A DNA stretch of 64,000 bases from Streptomyces griseorubiginosus. Its GTDB lineage: Bacteria; Actinomycetota; Actinomycetes; Streptomycetales; Streptomycetaceae. The translations under genes were made by a program, and so were the position numbers. The stretch lies in contig NZ_KQ948734.1 in assembly GCF_001514195.1 (NCBI RefSeq), positions 1,431,076-1,495,075 on the forward strand. Direction: 5' to 3'. How positions within the stretch are numbered: position 1 is the stretch's first letter; each line of letters opens with the position of its first letter. The notes beneath the pieces are model-generated. The model was given only the letters and a program-made list of their open reading frames with translations, was not told the origin of the DNA and searched no databases. Positions 1-12,340 of the stretch are shown in pieces.

Positions 1-131
1 CGCACCCGGCCTATGTACCCCTTCACCAGCCGGTCCGCTGTGATGAACTGCGGAAAGCCCTCGCTGAACAACTCCGCGACCTGCTCCGGGGGCCAGTTCC
101 GCGTATCGGACCGTACGGCGTTGAAGATCAT
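1..131 (-). CDS. 5' end of an unidentified protein (cut by window edge)
   Basis: The reverse strand opens with ATG at 131 behind an AAGGCGG ribosome site and stays open to the window edge, giving about 43 residues starting MIFNAVRSDTRNW. Only the N terminus is visible, with no diagnostic motif; acidic and aromatic residues alternate as in a small globular protein. The neighbouring genes are acetyltransferases, but that does not identify it. The stop and most of the gene lie to the left of the window. Confidence 0.6.
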   Translation of the reverse strand, partial: MIFNAVRSDTRNWPPEQVAELFSEGFPQFITADRLVKGYIGRV

Positions 132-371
132 CCGCCTTTCCTATCAGAGGGCTGAGCCCCAAAGCGCCGGTCCAGCCACCCAGCCCGTCCGGCGTTTGAG
201 GACGAGGCCCTTTCGGGGCCGAAGCGGGGGCCCGGGGGCGGCAGCCCCCGGAGACGGTCACCGGAACTCCCGTGGCCTCCAAAGCGACCGGCACCGAAAC
301 ACGGGTCGGCACGGCTCAGCTTCCGCAGGTACAGTGCGGAGATCAGCTGACCCCACCGTGAGGCCCCGCCC

Positions 372-1220
372 GTGTTGACCCAGACGACCTCCCGGGTCCT
401 CGAACCGAGCGACCTGGACGCCGCGCTCGCCGTCCTCGACCGTGAGCCGGTCGCGAACGCCTTCGTGACGTCGAGGGTTCAGGTGGCCGGCCTCGACCCC
501 TGGCGGCTCGGCGGCGAGATGTGGGGCTGGTACGAGGACGGCATGCTGACGTCCCTCTGCTACGCCGGCGCCAACCTGGTGCCCATCTGCGCGACCCCGC
601 GAGCCGTCCGCGCCTTCGCCGACCGGGCGAGACGGGCCGGCCGCCGCTGCTCCTCCATCGTCGGGCCCGCCGAACCCACCGCCCAGCTGTGGCGGTTGCT
701 GGAACCCACCTGGGGTCCGGCCCGGGAGGTCCGCGCCCACCAGCCCCTCATGGTCACCGACCGCATGTCCACCGAGGTCGCCCCGGATCCGTACGTCCGT
801 CGCATCCGCAAGGACGAGATGGAGACGATCATGCCGGCCTGCGTGGCGATGTTCACCGAGGAGGTCGGCGTCTCACCGCTGGCCGGCGACGGAGGGTTGC
901 TCTACCAGGCCCGGGTCGCCGAACTGGTCGGCTCCGGCCGCTCCTTCGCCCGCCTCGACGAACACGGCAAGGTCGTCTTCAAGGCGGAGATCGGCGCGGC
1001 GACGGACCGGGCCTGTCAGATTCAGGGCGTCTGGGTGGCCCCCGAGTACCGGGGCAGGGGAGTGGCCGCCCCCGGCATGGCGGCGGTGCTGCGCTACGCC
1101 CTCGCGGACGTGGCCCCGGTGGTGAGTCTCTACGTGAACGACTTCAACACGCCCGCGAGAAGGACGTACACGCGCGTGGGGTTCCAGGAGGTAGGCGCGT
1201 TCATGAGCGTGCTGTTCTGA
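372..1220 (+). CDS. GNAT family N-acetyltransferase with N-terminal DUF4081 domain
   Basis: A 282-residue protein starting at GTG 372. Residues about 8-110 resemble the DUF4081 domain that precedes the GNAT fold in many actinobacterial proteins. The C-terminal half (about 140-282) is the acetyl-CoA-dependent transferase, with the CoA pyrophosphate loop YRGRGVAAPG near residue 225 and the usual late VSLYVNDFN...R.Y...GF strand region. The acceptor substrate cannot be told from sequence. It stands alone, followed by a repeat-filled gap and then a second, unrelated GNAT gene. Confidence 0.85.
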   Translation: MLTQTTSRVLEPSDLDAALAVLDREPVANAFVTSRVQVAGLDPWRLGGEMWGWYEDGMLTSLCYAGANLVPICATPRAVRAFADRARRAGRRCSSIVGPAEPTAQLWRLLEPTWGPAREVRAHQPLMVTDRMSTEVAPDPYVRRIRKDEMETIMPACVAMFTEEVGVSPLAGDGGLLYQARVAELVGSGRSFARLDEHGKVVFKAEIGAATDRACQIQGVWVAPEYRGRGVAAPGMAAVLRYALADVAPVVSLYVNDFNTPARRTYTRVGFQEVGAFMSVLF

Positions 1221-1559
1221 CTCCGGCTGCCGTCCGGTCCGGCCCGGTCACCCGCGAGCAGCCCCGGCCGTGACGGGAGCCGACGGACTCGCCCAGAAGT
1301 CCCGCCCCTGACGCGAGCAGGCGGACCGGCATGCCCGGCCGGCAGCCCCGGCCCTGACGAGAGCCGGCGGACCGGCATGCCCGCCCGGCGGCCCCGCGCC
1401 TGACGAGAGCCGGCGGACCGGCATACCCGGCCGCGGGCGCCCCTGCCCGGAGGGGGCGCAGCGCTCCGGTCCGCCGCGGCCACCCGCCCGCCGACACCGC
1501 CGCCCCGCAGCCGCCCCGCCCCTCGCCCCCCACCCGAACACCCCCTGTACCCTGCCGAC
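1221..1559. repeat. Gene-free gap with a 46-bp tandem repeat
   Basis: This gap of about 340 bases separates two acetyltransferase genes. It contains three copies of a 46-bp unit, with anchors CCTGACG at 1307, 1353 and 1399, and a degenerate earlier copy near 1269. Each unit carries CTGACG(A/C)GAGC followed by GGCGGACCGGCAT. All frames are open through it because of the GC content, which produces spurious ORFs on both strands; none has a plausible start or composition. The last about 120 bases before 1560 are extremely C-rich and hold no clear promoter. Confidence 0.7.
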
Positions 1560-2090
1560 ATGGACCTCGTCATCGGCCCCCTGGACCTGTCCGCCCACGT
1601 GGACGAGGCCCTCGCGGTGCAGGCCGTCGCCTTCGGTCTCGGTGCCGACGAGGTCGCGGTGCGGCGGCAGATCGTGCTGCGGCACATGACCTACCCCGGC
1701 GCGAGAGCGCTGGGCGCGACGGCCGGCGGGGCCCTCGTCGGGTTCGTGTACGGCATGCCCAACGACCGCACCCACTGGTGGTCCACCGTCGTGGAGCCCT
1801 ACCTCCGCGCCCAGCACAACGACATCTGGCTCGACGACTCCTTCGTGATCACCGAGCTGCACGTCCACCCCCACCACCAGAACCGCGGCATCGGCCGGAC
1901 CCTGATCACCACCATCACCGACGGCGCCACCCAGCCGCGCTCGATCCTCTCCGCGATCGACACCGACAGCCCGGCCCGCGGCCTGTACCACTCCCTCGGC
2001 TACCAGGACCTCGCCCGCCAGGTCCTCTTCCCGAGCGCCCCGAAGCCGTACGCCGTGATGGGCGCCCCTCTGCCGCTGCGCCGCCGCTGA
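1560..2090 (+). CDS. GNAT family N-acetyltransferase
   Basis: A 176-residue single-domain GNAT protein starting at ATG 1560. The acetyl-CoA loop QNRGIGRTLI lies near residue 107, preceded by a VITELHVHPHHQ strand that is typical of motif A; a late LYHSLGYQ segment matches the conserved Tyr/Gly region of the fold. It shares no obvious sequence with the GNAT gene at 372-1220 beyond the fold. The acceptor is unknown. Confidence 0.85.
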   Translation: MDLVIGPLDLSAHVDEALAVQAVAFGLGADEVAVRRQIVLRHMTYPGARALGATAGGALVGFVYGMPNDRTHWWSTVVEPYLRAQHNDIWLDDSFVITELHVHPHHQNRGIGRTLITTITDGATQPRSILSAIDTDSPARGLYHSLGYQDLARQVLFPSAPKPYAVMGAPLPLRRR

Positions 2091-2269
2091 CGGATTTCCA
2101 CCGGCACCGGCCCCCGGCTTAAACTCGCGCCGGGGATCCCCGTCGAGGGTGGCTCCGGCGCCTCGCGATCACCCGCACCGGATCCCGCGCGGCCCGCCCT
2201 CCCGGCGGACGACGGGAAGGTGCCAGGCATCCCCGGCCATCACCCTTTCCCGGCAGGAGTACGAGAACC

Positions 2270-3973
2270 ATGGCGAACGCACCGGTCCAGCGCATGTCGC
2301 AGTTGATGGCGAAGACGCTGCGCGACGACCCGGCGGACGCCGAGGTCCTCAGCCACAAGCTGCTCGTGCGCGCCGGGTACGTGCGCCGCACCGCCGCCGG
2401 CATCTGGTCCTGGCTGCCGCTCGGCAAGAAGGTGCTGGCCAACGTCGAGCGGATCGTCCGCGAGGAGATGGACGCGATCGGCGCCCAGGAGGTCCTGCTC
2501 CCCGCCCTGCTGCCGAGGGAGCCCTACGACGCCACCGGTCGCTGGGACGAGTACGGCGCCGAACTGTTCCGGCTCCAGGACCGCAAGGGCGGCGACTACC
2601 TTCTCGGCCCGACCCACGAGGAGATCTTCACCCTGCTGGTGAAGGACCAGGCGTCCTCCTACAAGGACCTGCCGGTCATCCTCTACCAGATCCAGCACAA
2701 GTACCGCGACGAGGCCCGCCCCCGGGCCGGCATCCTGCGCGGCCGTGAGTTCCTGATGAAGGACTCCTACTCCTTCGACACCGAGGACGAGGGCCTGGCG
2801 CAGTCCTACGCCCTGCACCGCCAGGCCTACCAGAAGGTCTTCGAGCGCCTCGGCCTCGACTACCGCATCTGCGCGGCCACCGCCGGTGCGATGGGCGGCT
2901 CCAAGTCGGAGGAGTTCCTCGCCCCCGCCGAGGCCGGCGAGGACACCTTCGCGGACTGCCCGAACTGCGACTTCGCGGCCAACACCGAGGCGATCACCTA
3001 CGAGCTGAAGCCGGTGGACGGAACCGCCGTCCCCGCCCTCGAGGAGATCCCCACCCCGGACACCCCGACCATCGAGACCCTCGCCGCCCACCTCGGCGTC
3101 GAGGCCTCCGCCACCCTCAAGAACCTCCTCGTGAAGGTCGACGGCGAGATCGTGGCCGTCGGCGTCCCCGGTGACCGCGAGGTCGACCTGGACAAGGTCG
3201 AGGCGCACTTCGCGCCCGCCGCCGTCGAGATGGTCACCGAGGCGGACTTCGCGGGCCGCCCCGACCTGGTCCGCGGCTACGTCGGACCGCAGGGCCTGGG
3301 GGAGAAGGTCAAGTACATCGCCGACCCGCGCGTGGCCCCCGGCACCGACTGGATCACCGGCGCCAACAAGGAGGGCACGCACGCCAAGCACGTCCTGGTC
3401 GGCCGTGACTTCGAGGTCGACGAGTACGTCGACGTCGTGGTCGTCCAGGAGGGCGACCCGTGCCCGAAGTGCGGCACCGGCCTCAAGCTGGACCGTGCCA
3501 TCGAGATCGGCCACATCTTCCAGCTGGGCCGCAAGTACGCCGACGCCCTCAAGCTCGACGTCCTCGGCCAGAACGGCAAGCCGGTCCGCGTGACCATGGG
3601 CTCCTACGGCATCGGCGTCTCCCGCGCGGTCGCCGCCCTCGCCGAGCAGACCGCCGACGACAAGGGCCTGTGCTGGCCCGCCGAGGTCGCCCCGGCCGAC
3701 GTGCACGTCGTCGCCGCCGGCAAGGCCCTCCAGATCGAACTGGCCCTCGACGTCTCCGAGAAGCTGCGCGCGGCGGGCCTCAGGGTCCTCGTCGACGACC
3801 GGGCCGGGGTGTCCCCGGGCGTGAAGTTCACCGACTCCGAGCTCATCGGCGTACCGCAGATCCTGGTCGCCGGCCGCCGTGCCGCCGAGGGCGTCCTGGA
3901 GCTCAAGGACCGCCGCACCGGCGAGCGCGAGGAGCTGACGGTGGACGAGGCGATCGCCCGCCTCAGCGCGTAG
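2270..3973 (+). CDS. proS: Prolyl-tRNA synthetase
   Basis: A 567-residue class II synthetase that charges tRNA-Pro with proline and ATP in the cytoplasm. ATG 2270 follows a GGCAGGAG ribosome site. The bacterial-type layout is visible: catalytic core with GPTHEE near residue 112, a central editing (INS) insertion containing a CPNCDF segment near 229 and [13 protein letters not shown], motif 3 [13 protein letters not shown] near 444, and a C-terminal anticodon-binding domain. The length matches the E. coli-type enzyme (about 570). No T-box-like leader was recognised in the 180 bases upstream. A hairpin terminator follows directly. Confidence 0.97.
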   Translation: MANAPVQRMSQLMAKTLRDDPADAEVLSHKLLVRAGYVRRTAAGIWSWLPLGKKVLANVERIVREEMDAIGAQEVLLPALLPREPYDATGRWDEYGAELFRLQDRKGGDYLLGPTHEEIFTLLVKDQASSYKDLPVILYQIQHKYRDEARPRAGILRGREFLMKDSYSFDTEDEGLAQSYALHRQAYQKVFERLGLDYRICAATAGAMGGSKSEEFLAPAEAGEDTFADCPNCDFAANTEAITYELKPVDGTAVPALEEIPTPDTPTIETLAAHLGVEASATLKNLLVKVDGEIVAVGVPGDREVDLDKVEAHFAPAAVEMVTEADFAGRPDLVRGYVGPQGLGEKVKYIADPRVAPGTDWITGANKEGTHAKHVLVGRDFEVDEYVDVVVVQEGDPCPKCGTGLKLDRAIEIGHIFQLGRKYADALKLDVLGQNGKPVRVTMGSYGIGVSRAVAALAEQTADDKGLCWPAEVAPADVHVVAAGKALQIELALDVSEKLRAAGLRVLVDDRAGVSPGVKFTDSELIGVPQILVAGRRAAEGVLELKDRRTGEREELTVDEAIARLSA

Positions 3974-3989
3974 GGAGAACCGGTACAGG

Positions 3990-4019
3990 GTGAGGCGGCG
4001 TGCACCGACGCCGCCTCAC
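3990..4019. terminator. Bidirectional hairpin between convergent genes
   Basis: A perfect 12-bp stem (3990-4001 with 4008-4019) and a 6-base loop lie between convergent proS and the kinase-like gene. The stem includes the stop codon of the minus-strand gene. No T-run is present, as is usual for Streptomyces terminators. Confidence 0.75.
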
Positions 4020-4930
4020 AGCCACCCGGCGAACTCCAGCAACAGCTCCGCGTCCCGGGGCCGGCCCACCCGCAGCGCCCGCACCCCGGACTCCACGGCC
4101 CGGAACAGCGTCCACCCGCGCAGCCGCTCCTGGTCGACGTCCAGCGACTCCGCGAGCCGCTTCACCCGGCGGCGCGTGGTCGCGGCCCCGGACGGCGAGG
4201 CGATCAGGTCCTCCACCCGGTCCCGCACCAGCCGGGCCAGGTCGAACGCGCACTCGCCGACCACCGGATCCGGGCCCACCGCCAGCCAGGGGGCGCGGTC
4301 GCCCGCCAGCACCTTGCTCTGCCGGAACGTCCCGTGCAGCAACCGCACCTCGGGCGGCGCGGCCAGCAGCTCCTCGCGGGCCGCGAGCGCCGCGTCCACC
4401 AGCGCCGCCACCTCCGCCGGGGCGGACGCGCCCCGCATGGCCACGGCCTGCCGCCCGGTGCGCTCGGCCACCGTCTCGAAGACGGTGCCCTCGGGCGGCG
4501 CCACCCACAGCCGCCGCAGCGTCCCCGCCGCCTCCAGCCACGCCTTCGCCTCCGGCAGCGAGCGCACGGAGACCTCCGGATGCAGCCGCTCCAGCAACAG
4601 GACACCCTCCATCGGCGGGACACCGTCCGTCGCGGCCGACTCGATCAGCTGTACGGCCCCCAGCCCGCCCCAGTGCGCCAGGGCCGCCCGCTCGGCCTCC
4701 GGCCGGTACCGAGGCGGGGCCAGCTTCAGCGCCGCGGGGGTGCCGTCGGCCAGTCGCACCAGCACCACCAGGCTGCTGCGCCCGCCCGGCACCTGGACCC
4801 GCTCCACGGTCAACTCCCGCTCGGCGACGGCTCGTTCGGTCGCCTCGGGCAGCTCCTCCACCCAGGCGTCACCGTCCGGCGCGCTCTCGGCGAGCGCCCG
4901 TACCAGCCGCTGCGGCGGTTCGAAAGCCAT
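4016..4930 (-). CDS. Aminoglycoside/hydroxyurea kinase-fold protein, catalytic site degenerate
   Basis: A 304-residue protein from ATG 4930 (GGAAGGGA ribosome site); the frame is open further upstream but the leader there is unlike protein. The fold matches the antibiotic-kinase family that includes streptomycin 6-kinases: an N-terminal lobe with ALKLAPPR, then a C-terminal block with VVGECAFDLARLVRDR. The Brenner-type loop reads HGTFRQSKVL near residue 195, where active members have HGD....N, so both the catalytic Asp and the metal-binding Asn are replaced. It is therefore probably not an active phosphotransferase. It is convergent with proS and followed on its upstream side by the DUF4439 gene. 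Confidence 0.75.
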   Translation of the reverse strand: MAFEPPQRLVRALAESAPDGDAWVEELPEATERAVAERELTVERVQVPGGRSSLVVLVRLADGTPAALKLAPPRYRPEAERAALAHWGGLGAVQLIESAATDGVPPMEGVLLLERLHPEVSVRSLPEAKAWLEAAGTLRRLWVAPPEGTVFETVAERTGRQAVAMRGASAPAEVAALVDAALAAREELLAAPPEVRLLHGTFRQSKVLAGDRAPWLAVGPDPVVGECAFDLARLVRDRVEDLIASPSGAATTRRRVKRLAESLDVDQERLRGWTLFRAVESGVRALRVGRPRDAELLLEFAGWL

Positions 4931-5028
4931 GCGCGAGTCGTTCCCTTCCGATGCCGTGTCCCGCCCCGTGTGCGACTGCCGTGTCCCGCCGTTCCCGCCG
5001 TCTGCGACCGCTGTGTGCGACCGCCGTG

Positions 5029-5475
5029 TCACGCCGTGGGCGATGCCTTTCCCGCCCGCTCCGCGAGCCCAGGGAAGGCTACGCTGCCGCCTCGCCAGCG
5101 CACCGCCCGCACCGCGGCCTCCCGCAGCGCCTCGGCGGCCGTGCCACGCCGCTCGCCCTCGGTTGCCCGGACCACGTCCGCGTACACCCCGGCCACCCGG
5201 TCCTCCAGCAGGGCGGCGAACCGTACGGCCGCGGCCGCGTCCGGCACCGGGAAGGGCAGCGCGTACGCGGCCGACGCGGCCACCGGGGTGCCGCCCAGGT
5301 CCCCTATGGCGCGCGCCAGGCTGTCCCGGCGGGCCCGGTGGGAGTCGTAGGCGGCCACGGCCTCCGTGCGCCGGGCGGCGCCGATCCGGCCGCCGACGAC
5401 GCCGTAGCCGTAGACCGCCGCGTGCTCGGCGGCCAGCGCCTCCTGAAGGGCCTCCAGCTCACGCTTCTCGCTCAT
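5029..5475 (-). CDS. DUF4439 ferritin-like domain protein
   Basis: A 148-residue helical protein from ATG 5475 with a GGAGGG ribosome site. The first helix carries the ALQEALAAEHAAVYGYG signature of the DUF4439 ferritin-like family, followed by the expected four-helix pattern. The biochemical role is not established for this family. The start overlaps the stop of the upstream lipoprotein gene by four bases (ATGA), so the two are probably translated together. Confidence 0.8.
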   Translation of the reverse strand: MSEKRELEALQEALAAEHAAVYGYGVVGGRIGAARRTEAVAAYDSHRARRDSLARAIGDLGGTPVAASAAYALPFPVPDAAAAVRFAALLEDRVAGVYADVVRATEGERRGTAAEALREAAVRAVRWRGGSVAFPGLAERAGKASPTA

Positions 5476-6029
5476 CGGGAACCCTCCGTCAGCAGATAGG
5501 CGTGGGCCGCGCCGGCCGCCGCCACCGAGGCCAGCAGCCGGGCCAGCTCGCCCGGCACCTCCAGCAGCGCCTTGGCCCGCCGGTCGGCGAGCGCCCGCTC
5601 GACGGCGGCGAGCTGCGCGAGGGCGTCCTTCTCGGTCGCGGGCACGGTGGCCGACGGCGAGGCGGACGGCGACGGTGAGGCCCCGTCCGGGGTGCCGGAG
5701 GGGCTGACCGACGGGCTCGGGGAGGCCTTCGAAGCCGTCTCCCCGAACGCCTCCGCGTGCCGCACCGCCTCCGCGCGCAACGGCCCCACGCGCTCCGCGA
5801 GCGTCGGGAAGGCGGCCAGGACGGCGTCGTACCGCTCGACGATCCCCCGGCTGTCCCGCGCCGCACGCGCGCGTACCCGCTCCGCGACGGAGGGACTGCC
5901 GGAGGTCCCCTCCCCGCCGCTCCTGTCGCCGTCGGAGCACCCCGTCAGCAGGACGCCGCCGGCGACCGACGCGAGCAGGGATCTTCTGCGCGGCCCGGGG
6001 GGAACGCGCGGCGGAGGGGGGTACGACAC
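5472..6029 (-). CDS. Putative lipoprotein
   Basis: A 185-residue protein from GTG 6029 with an N-terminal signal: [12 protein letters not shown], then the lipobox LLTGC with the lipidated Cys at about residue 31. The twin-arginine-like RRRSLL could suggest Tat export. The mature part begins with a flexible Ser/Gly stretch and contains an SPSPS-rich low-complexity segment in the middle, flanked by helical regions. No enzyme motif was recognised. It is coupled by an ATGA overlap to the DUF4439 gene downstream, a pairing that suggests a shared envelope function. It is divergent from rimP. Confidence 0.75.
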   Translation of the reverse strand: MSYPPPPRVPPGPRRRSLLASVAGGVLLTGCSDGDRSGGEGTSGSPSVAERVRARAARDSRGIVERYDAVLAAFPTLAERVGPLRAEAVRHAEAFGETASKASPSPSVSPSGTPDGASPSPSASPSATVPATEKDALAQLAAVERALADRRAKALLEVPGELARLLASVAAAGAAHAYLLTEGSR

Positions 6030-6205
6030 GGCAGACGTCCTCGGGAAGCTCGTACGAACACACGGGCGGGAGGTCGGGCCCGCCGGCGATCACGGTACCC
6101 GCGCATCCGACCTCACCTGGACGGCAACACCCCCCGCGACCGGATACCCTTTGACCAGACACGCGACCTACCCACAACAGCACACGCGGCCGAGGAGTCA
6201 CCCGG

Positions 6206-6703
6206 ATGAGCACCACCCAGAGCGAGAGGCTGCGAGAGCTCCTGGAACCGCTCGTCACCTCCCAGGGCCTGGATCTCGAAGAGATCGCCGTGGACTCCGT
6301 CGGCCGGAAGCGCGTGCTGCGCGTCGTCGTGGACTCCGACACCGGTGCCGACCTGGACCAGATCGCCGATGTGAGCCGTGCGCTCTCGGCGAAGCTCGAC
6401 GAGGACGACGCGATGGGCGCGGGGGAGTACACCCTCGAGGTCGGCACCCCGGGCGCCGAGCGGCTCCTCAAGGAGCACCGGCACTACGTGCGCGCCGTGG
6501 ACCGGCTGGTGAAGTTCCAGCTGACCGACGGCGCCGAACTGGTCGCGCGGATCCTGACCGTCGACGACGAAGGCCTCGACCTCGAGGTCCCCGGCGTGAA
6601 GGGCCGCAAGGCCACCGCGCGCAGAATCGCCTTCTCCGACATCGACAGGGCACGCGTGCAGGTCGAGTTCAACCGCAAAGACAAGAACGAAGAGGAGGCG
6701 TAG
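6206..6703 (+). CDS. rimP: Ribosome maturation factor RimP
   Basis: A 165-residue protein from ATG 6206 behind GAGGAG. It has the N-terminal [15 protein letters not shown] alpha/beta domain and the C-terminal SH3-like domain ending in [13 protein letters not shown], as in RimP, which assists 30S subunit maturation. It opens the conserved rimP-nusA-ylxR-infB cluster; nusA starts 2 bases after its stop, with the nusA ribosome site inside the rimP 3' end. Confidence 0.93.
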   Translation: MSTTQSERLRELLEPLVTSQGLDLEEIAVDSVGRKRVLRVVVDSDTGADLDQIADVSRALSAKLDEDDAMGAGEYTLEVGTPGAERLLKEHRHYVRAVDRLVKFQLTDGAELVARILTVDDEGLDLEVPGVKGRKATARRIAFSDIDRARVQVEFNRKDKNEEEA

Positions 6704-6705
6704 CC

Positions 6706-7701
6706 GTGGACATCGACATGAGTGCCCTGCGGGGCTTGGTACGGGAGAAGGAGATCTCCTTCCCCCTGTTGGTCGAGGCGATCGAGTCGGCCCTCCTCAT
6801 CGCCTACCACCGCACCGAGGGAAGCCGCCGTCACGCGCGCGTGGAGCTCAACCGGGAGACCGGCCATGTGACCGTGTGGGCGAAGGAGGACCCCGACGAC
6901 CTCGAGGAGGGCCAGGAGGCCCGCGAGTTCGACGACACCCCCTCGGGCTTCGGCCGCATCGCCGCCACCACCGCCAAGCAGGTCATCCTCCAGCGGCTGC
7001 GCGACGCCGAGGACGACGCGACGCTCGGCGAGTACGCGGGACGTGAGGGCGACATCGTCATGGGCGTGGTCCAGCAGGGCCGCGACCCGAAGAACGTCCT
7101 CGTGGACATCGGCAAGCTGGAGGCCATCCTGCCGGTGCAGGAACAGGTCCCCGGCGAGACGTATCCGCACGGCATGCGGCTGCGGTCGTACGTCGTACGG
7201 GTGGCGCGGGGTGTGCGCGGCCCGTCCGTCACCCTCTCGCGCACGCACCCCAACCTGGTGAAGAAGCTCTTCGCACTGGAGGTGCCGGAGATCGCCGACG
7301 GCTCCGTCGAGATCGCCGCCATCGCACGTGAGGCCGGTCACCGCACCAAGATCGCCGTCCGGTCCACCCGTTCGGGTCTGAACGCCAAGGGCGCCTGCAT
7401 CGGCCCCATGGGCGGCCGGGTGCGCAATGTCATGGGCGAGCTCAACGGTGAGAAGATCGACATCGTCGACTGGTCGGACGACCCGGCCGAGATGGTGGCG
7501 AACGCGCTGTCGCCGGCCCGGGTCTCCAAGGTCGAGGTCGTGGACATGGCCGCCCGCTCCGCGCGCGTGACCGTCCCGGACTACCAGCTCTCCCTCGCCA
7601 TCGGCAAGGAAGGGCAGAACGCCCGGCTCGCCGCCCGGCTCACCGGCTGGCGGATCGACATCCGGCCGGACACCGAGCAGCCCGCCGACCAGGACCGCTA
7701 G
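6706..7701 (+). CDS. nusA: Transcription termination/antitermination protein NusA
   Basis: A 331-residue RNA polymerase-binding factor. GTG 6706 ([11 protein letters not shown]) is chosen over ATG 6718 because GAGGAGG sits at proper spacing before it. The order is an N-terminal polymerase-binding domain, an S1 domain (about 113-190), then two KH domains with GPMGGR near 232 and [13 protein letters not shown] near 299. It lacks the C-terminal acidic repeats of proteobacterial NusA, as is usual in actinobacteria. It is cotranscribed with rimP and probably ylxR. Confidence 0.95.
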   Translation: MDIDMSALRGLVREKEISFPLLVEAIESALLIAYHRTEGSRRHARVELNRETGHVTVWAKEDPDDLEEGQEAREFDDTPSGFGRIAATTAKQVILQRLRDAEDDATLGEYAGREGDIVMGVVQQGRDPKNVLVDIGKLEAILPVQEQVPGETYPHGMRLRSYVVRVARGVRGPSVTLSRTHPNLVKKLFALEVPEIADGSVEIAAIAREAGHRTKIAVRSTRSGLNAKGACIGPMGGRVRNVMGELNGEKIDIVDWSDDPAEMVANALSPARVSKVEVVDMAARSARVTVPDYQLSLAIGKEGQNARLAARLTGWRIDIRPDTEQPADQDR

Positions 7702-7828
7702 GACCCCCGAACAGGACGGCGGACGGGCCGAGGAATAGATCCAAGCCGTACGCCGCTGAGATCACGACAACAACCGTTCGATCCCTGCCCCCAAGGGGTG
7801 AGGTCGTTACGGGGAGGTAGACTTAAGA

Positions 7829-8125
7829 GTGTCTGGCCGGACGCACGCCCGCGCATGCCCTGAACGCACCTGTGTGGGATGCAGGCAGCGAGCGGCCAAG
7901 ACCGATCTGCTGCGCATCGTGGCGATCAAGGACGCATGCGTCCCCGATCATCGCGGTACGCTGCCCGGCCGGGGTGCGTACATCCACCCCGCCCTGGTCT
8001 GTCTCGACCAGGCGGTACGCCGCCGGGCGTTCACGCGGGCGCTGCGCGCCCCGGGAGCGCTCGACACAAACGCGTTGCGCCAGTACGTCGAGCAGACAGA
8101 GAGTTGCCGGCAGGCAACACCGTAA
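7829..8125 (+). CDS. ylxR: YlxR family RNA-binding protein (DUF448)
   Basis: A 98-residue protein from GTG 7829 behind GGAGGT. It carries the family signature RTCVGCR near residues 13-19 and a GRGAYIHP segment. YlxR proteins sit between nusA and infB across bacteria and are thought to bind RNA; the exact role is unsettled. This context fits exactly. Confidence 0.9.
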   Translation: MSGRTHARACPERTCVGCRQRAAKTDLLRIVAIKDACVPDHRGTLPGRGAYIHPALVCLDQAVRRRAFTRALRAPGALDTNALRQYVEQTESCRQATP

Positions 8126-8188
8126 GGAAGGTCGTGCGGAACCCCCGTGCGGCCCTGGTACCCCGCGAGTTGGAAGTAGGTCGAGATT

Positions 8189-8234
8189 GCGATGAGCACT
8201 CGATGAGCACGCGATGAGTACGCCCATGAAGTAG
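8189..8234 (+). promoter_or_regulatory. infB leader: three overlapping mini-ORFs on 11-bp repeats
   Basis: Three 11-bp repeats (8189, 8200, 8211), each containing ATGAG, create three tiny reading frames: ATG 8192 to TGA 8206 (MSTR), ATG 8203 to TGA 8217 (MSTR) and ATG 8214 to TAG 8234 (MSTPMK). Each stop overlaps the next start as ATGA. A GGAAGTAGG sequence precedes the first. A leader-peptide or ribosome-relay role upstream of infB is inference. Confidence 0.5.
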
Positions 8235-8238
8235 CGAC

Positions 8239-8258
8239 GGTCCGGACGCACCCGGACC
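8239..8258 (+). promoter_or_regulatory. Hairpin just upstream of the infB ribosome site
   Basis: A 7-bp perfect stem (8239-8245 with 8252-8258) ends two bases before the AAAGGAG ribosome site of infB. It could modulate translation initiation; no direct evidence. Confidence 0.4.
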
Positions 8259-8271
8259 TAAAAGGAGCGAA

Positions 8272-11415
<3,144 letters not shown>

Positions 11416-11427
11416 CCGTCACAGCAC

Positions 11428-11490
11428 GCGATCGGGGCCGATCGGCGGAGCCGTTCCCTCTGGGAATTTCCGTCGATCGGCCCCGGCCGT
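11428..11490 (+). terminator. Long hairpin after infB
   Basis: A 12-bp perfect stem (11433-11444 with 11474-11485) is extended inward by five further pairs and an inner TTCCC/GGGAA stem. It lies between infB and the DUF503 gene. There is no T-run, so partial termination or RNA processing is equally possible. Confidence 0.65.
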
Positions 11491-11561
11491 TGCGTGTACG
11501 GTTCCCGTATCGGCGTCGACGCGGCGCCCGTACCCCGAACCGGCGGGACATCCGGACACAC

Positions 11562-11855
11562 ATGTATGTGGGGACTCTGTCCTTCGACCTGCTCCTCGGT
11601 GACGTGCACTCGCTGAAGGAGAAACGCTCTCTCGTCCGTCCGATCGTGGCCGAGCTCCAGCGCAAGTACGCGGTGAGCGTGGCGGAGACGGGGAACCAGA
11701 ACCTCCATCGCCGGGCCGAGATCGGGCTGGCGGTGGTGTCCGGGGACACGGGACACCTCACCGACGTACTGGACCGCTGCGAGCGGCTGGTGGCCGGGCG
11801 GCCCGAGGTGGAACTGCTCTCGGTTCGACGCAGGCTCCACAGCGACGAAGACTGA
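11562..11855 (+). CDS. ylxP: DUF503 family protein
   Basis: A 97-residue protein from ATG 11562. The DUF503 pattern is clear: MYVGTLSFDLLL, HSLKEKRSLVRPI and a NQNLHRRAEIG segment. The family lies next to rbfA in many Gram-positive genomes (ylxP in Bacillus) and its function is not established. The frame is open upstream, but this Met starts the conserved strand. rbfA begins 32 bases after the stop. Confidence 0.88.
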   Translation: MYVGTLSFDLLLGDVHSLKEKRSLVRPIVAELQRKYAVSVAETGNQNLHRRAEIGLAVVSGDTGHLTDVLDRCERLVAGRPEVELLSVRRRLHSDED

Positions 11856-11887
11856 CGCAACAAGTAAGTACTTAAGGAGACGGACCA

Positions 11888-12340
11888 GTGGCCGACAACG
11901 CGCGCGCCAAGAGGCTGGCGGACCTCATCCGAGAGGTGGTGGCCCAGAAGCTGCTGCGCGGGATCAAGGACCCGCGGCTCGGCTCACACGTCACCATCAC
12001 GGACACCCGGGTCACCGGTGACCTGCGGGAGGCGACCGTCTTCTACACGGTGTACGGGGGCGAGGAGGAGCGGGCGGCCGCGGCCGCCGGACTGGAGAGC
12101 GCCAAGGGCGTGCTCCGCTCCGCGGTCGGAGCCGCGGCGGGCGTGAAGTTCACCCCCACGCTGACCTTCGTGGCCGACGCGCTGCCCGACACCGCCAAGA
12201 CCATCGACGACCTACTCGACAAGGCCCGCCAGTCCGACGAGAAGGTGCGCGAGGTCTCGGCCGGCGCCAAGTACGCCGGCGAGGCCGACCCGTACCGCAA
12301 GCCGGGCGACGAGGACGAGACGGACGACGCCGCCGAATGA
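11888..12340 (+). CDS. rbfA: Ribosome-binding factor A
   Basis: A 150-residue KH-like protein needed for late 30S maturation. GTG 11888 follows AAGGAGA. RAKRLADLIREVVAQ at the N terminus, ITDTRVTGDLREATVFY in the middle and TIDDLLDKA near the C-terminal helix match RbfA, followed by an acidic tail. Its stop overlaps the truB start (ATGA). Confidence 0.95.
   Translation: MADNARAKRLADLIREVVAQKLLRGIKDPRLGSHVTITDTRVTGDLREATVFYTVYGGEEERAAAAAGLESAKGVLRSAVGAAAGVKFTPTLTFVADALPDTAKTIDDLLDKARQSDEKVREVSAGAKYAGEADPYRKPGDEDETDDAAE

Noticed and set aside
2091..2269. T-box leader for proS
   Set aside because: No recognisable T-box sequence or antiterminator; too short and too GC-rich to support one.
4000..5678. 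Long forward frames opposite the kinase-fold and DUF4439 genes
   Set aside because: Pro/Arg/Ala/Ser-rich shadows without ribosome sites; minus-strand genes have recognisable domains and coupled starts.
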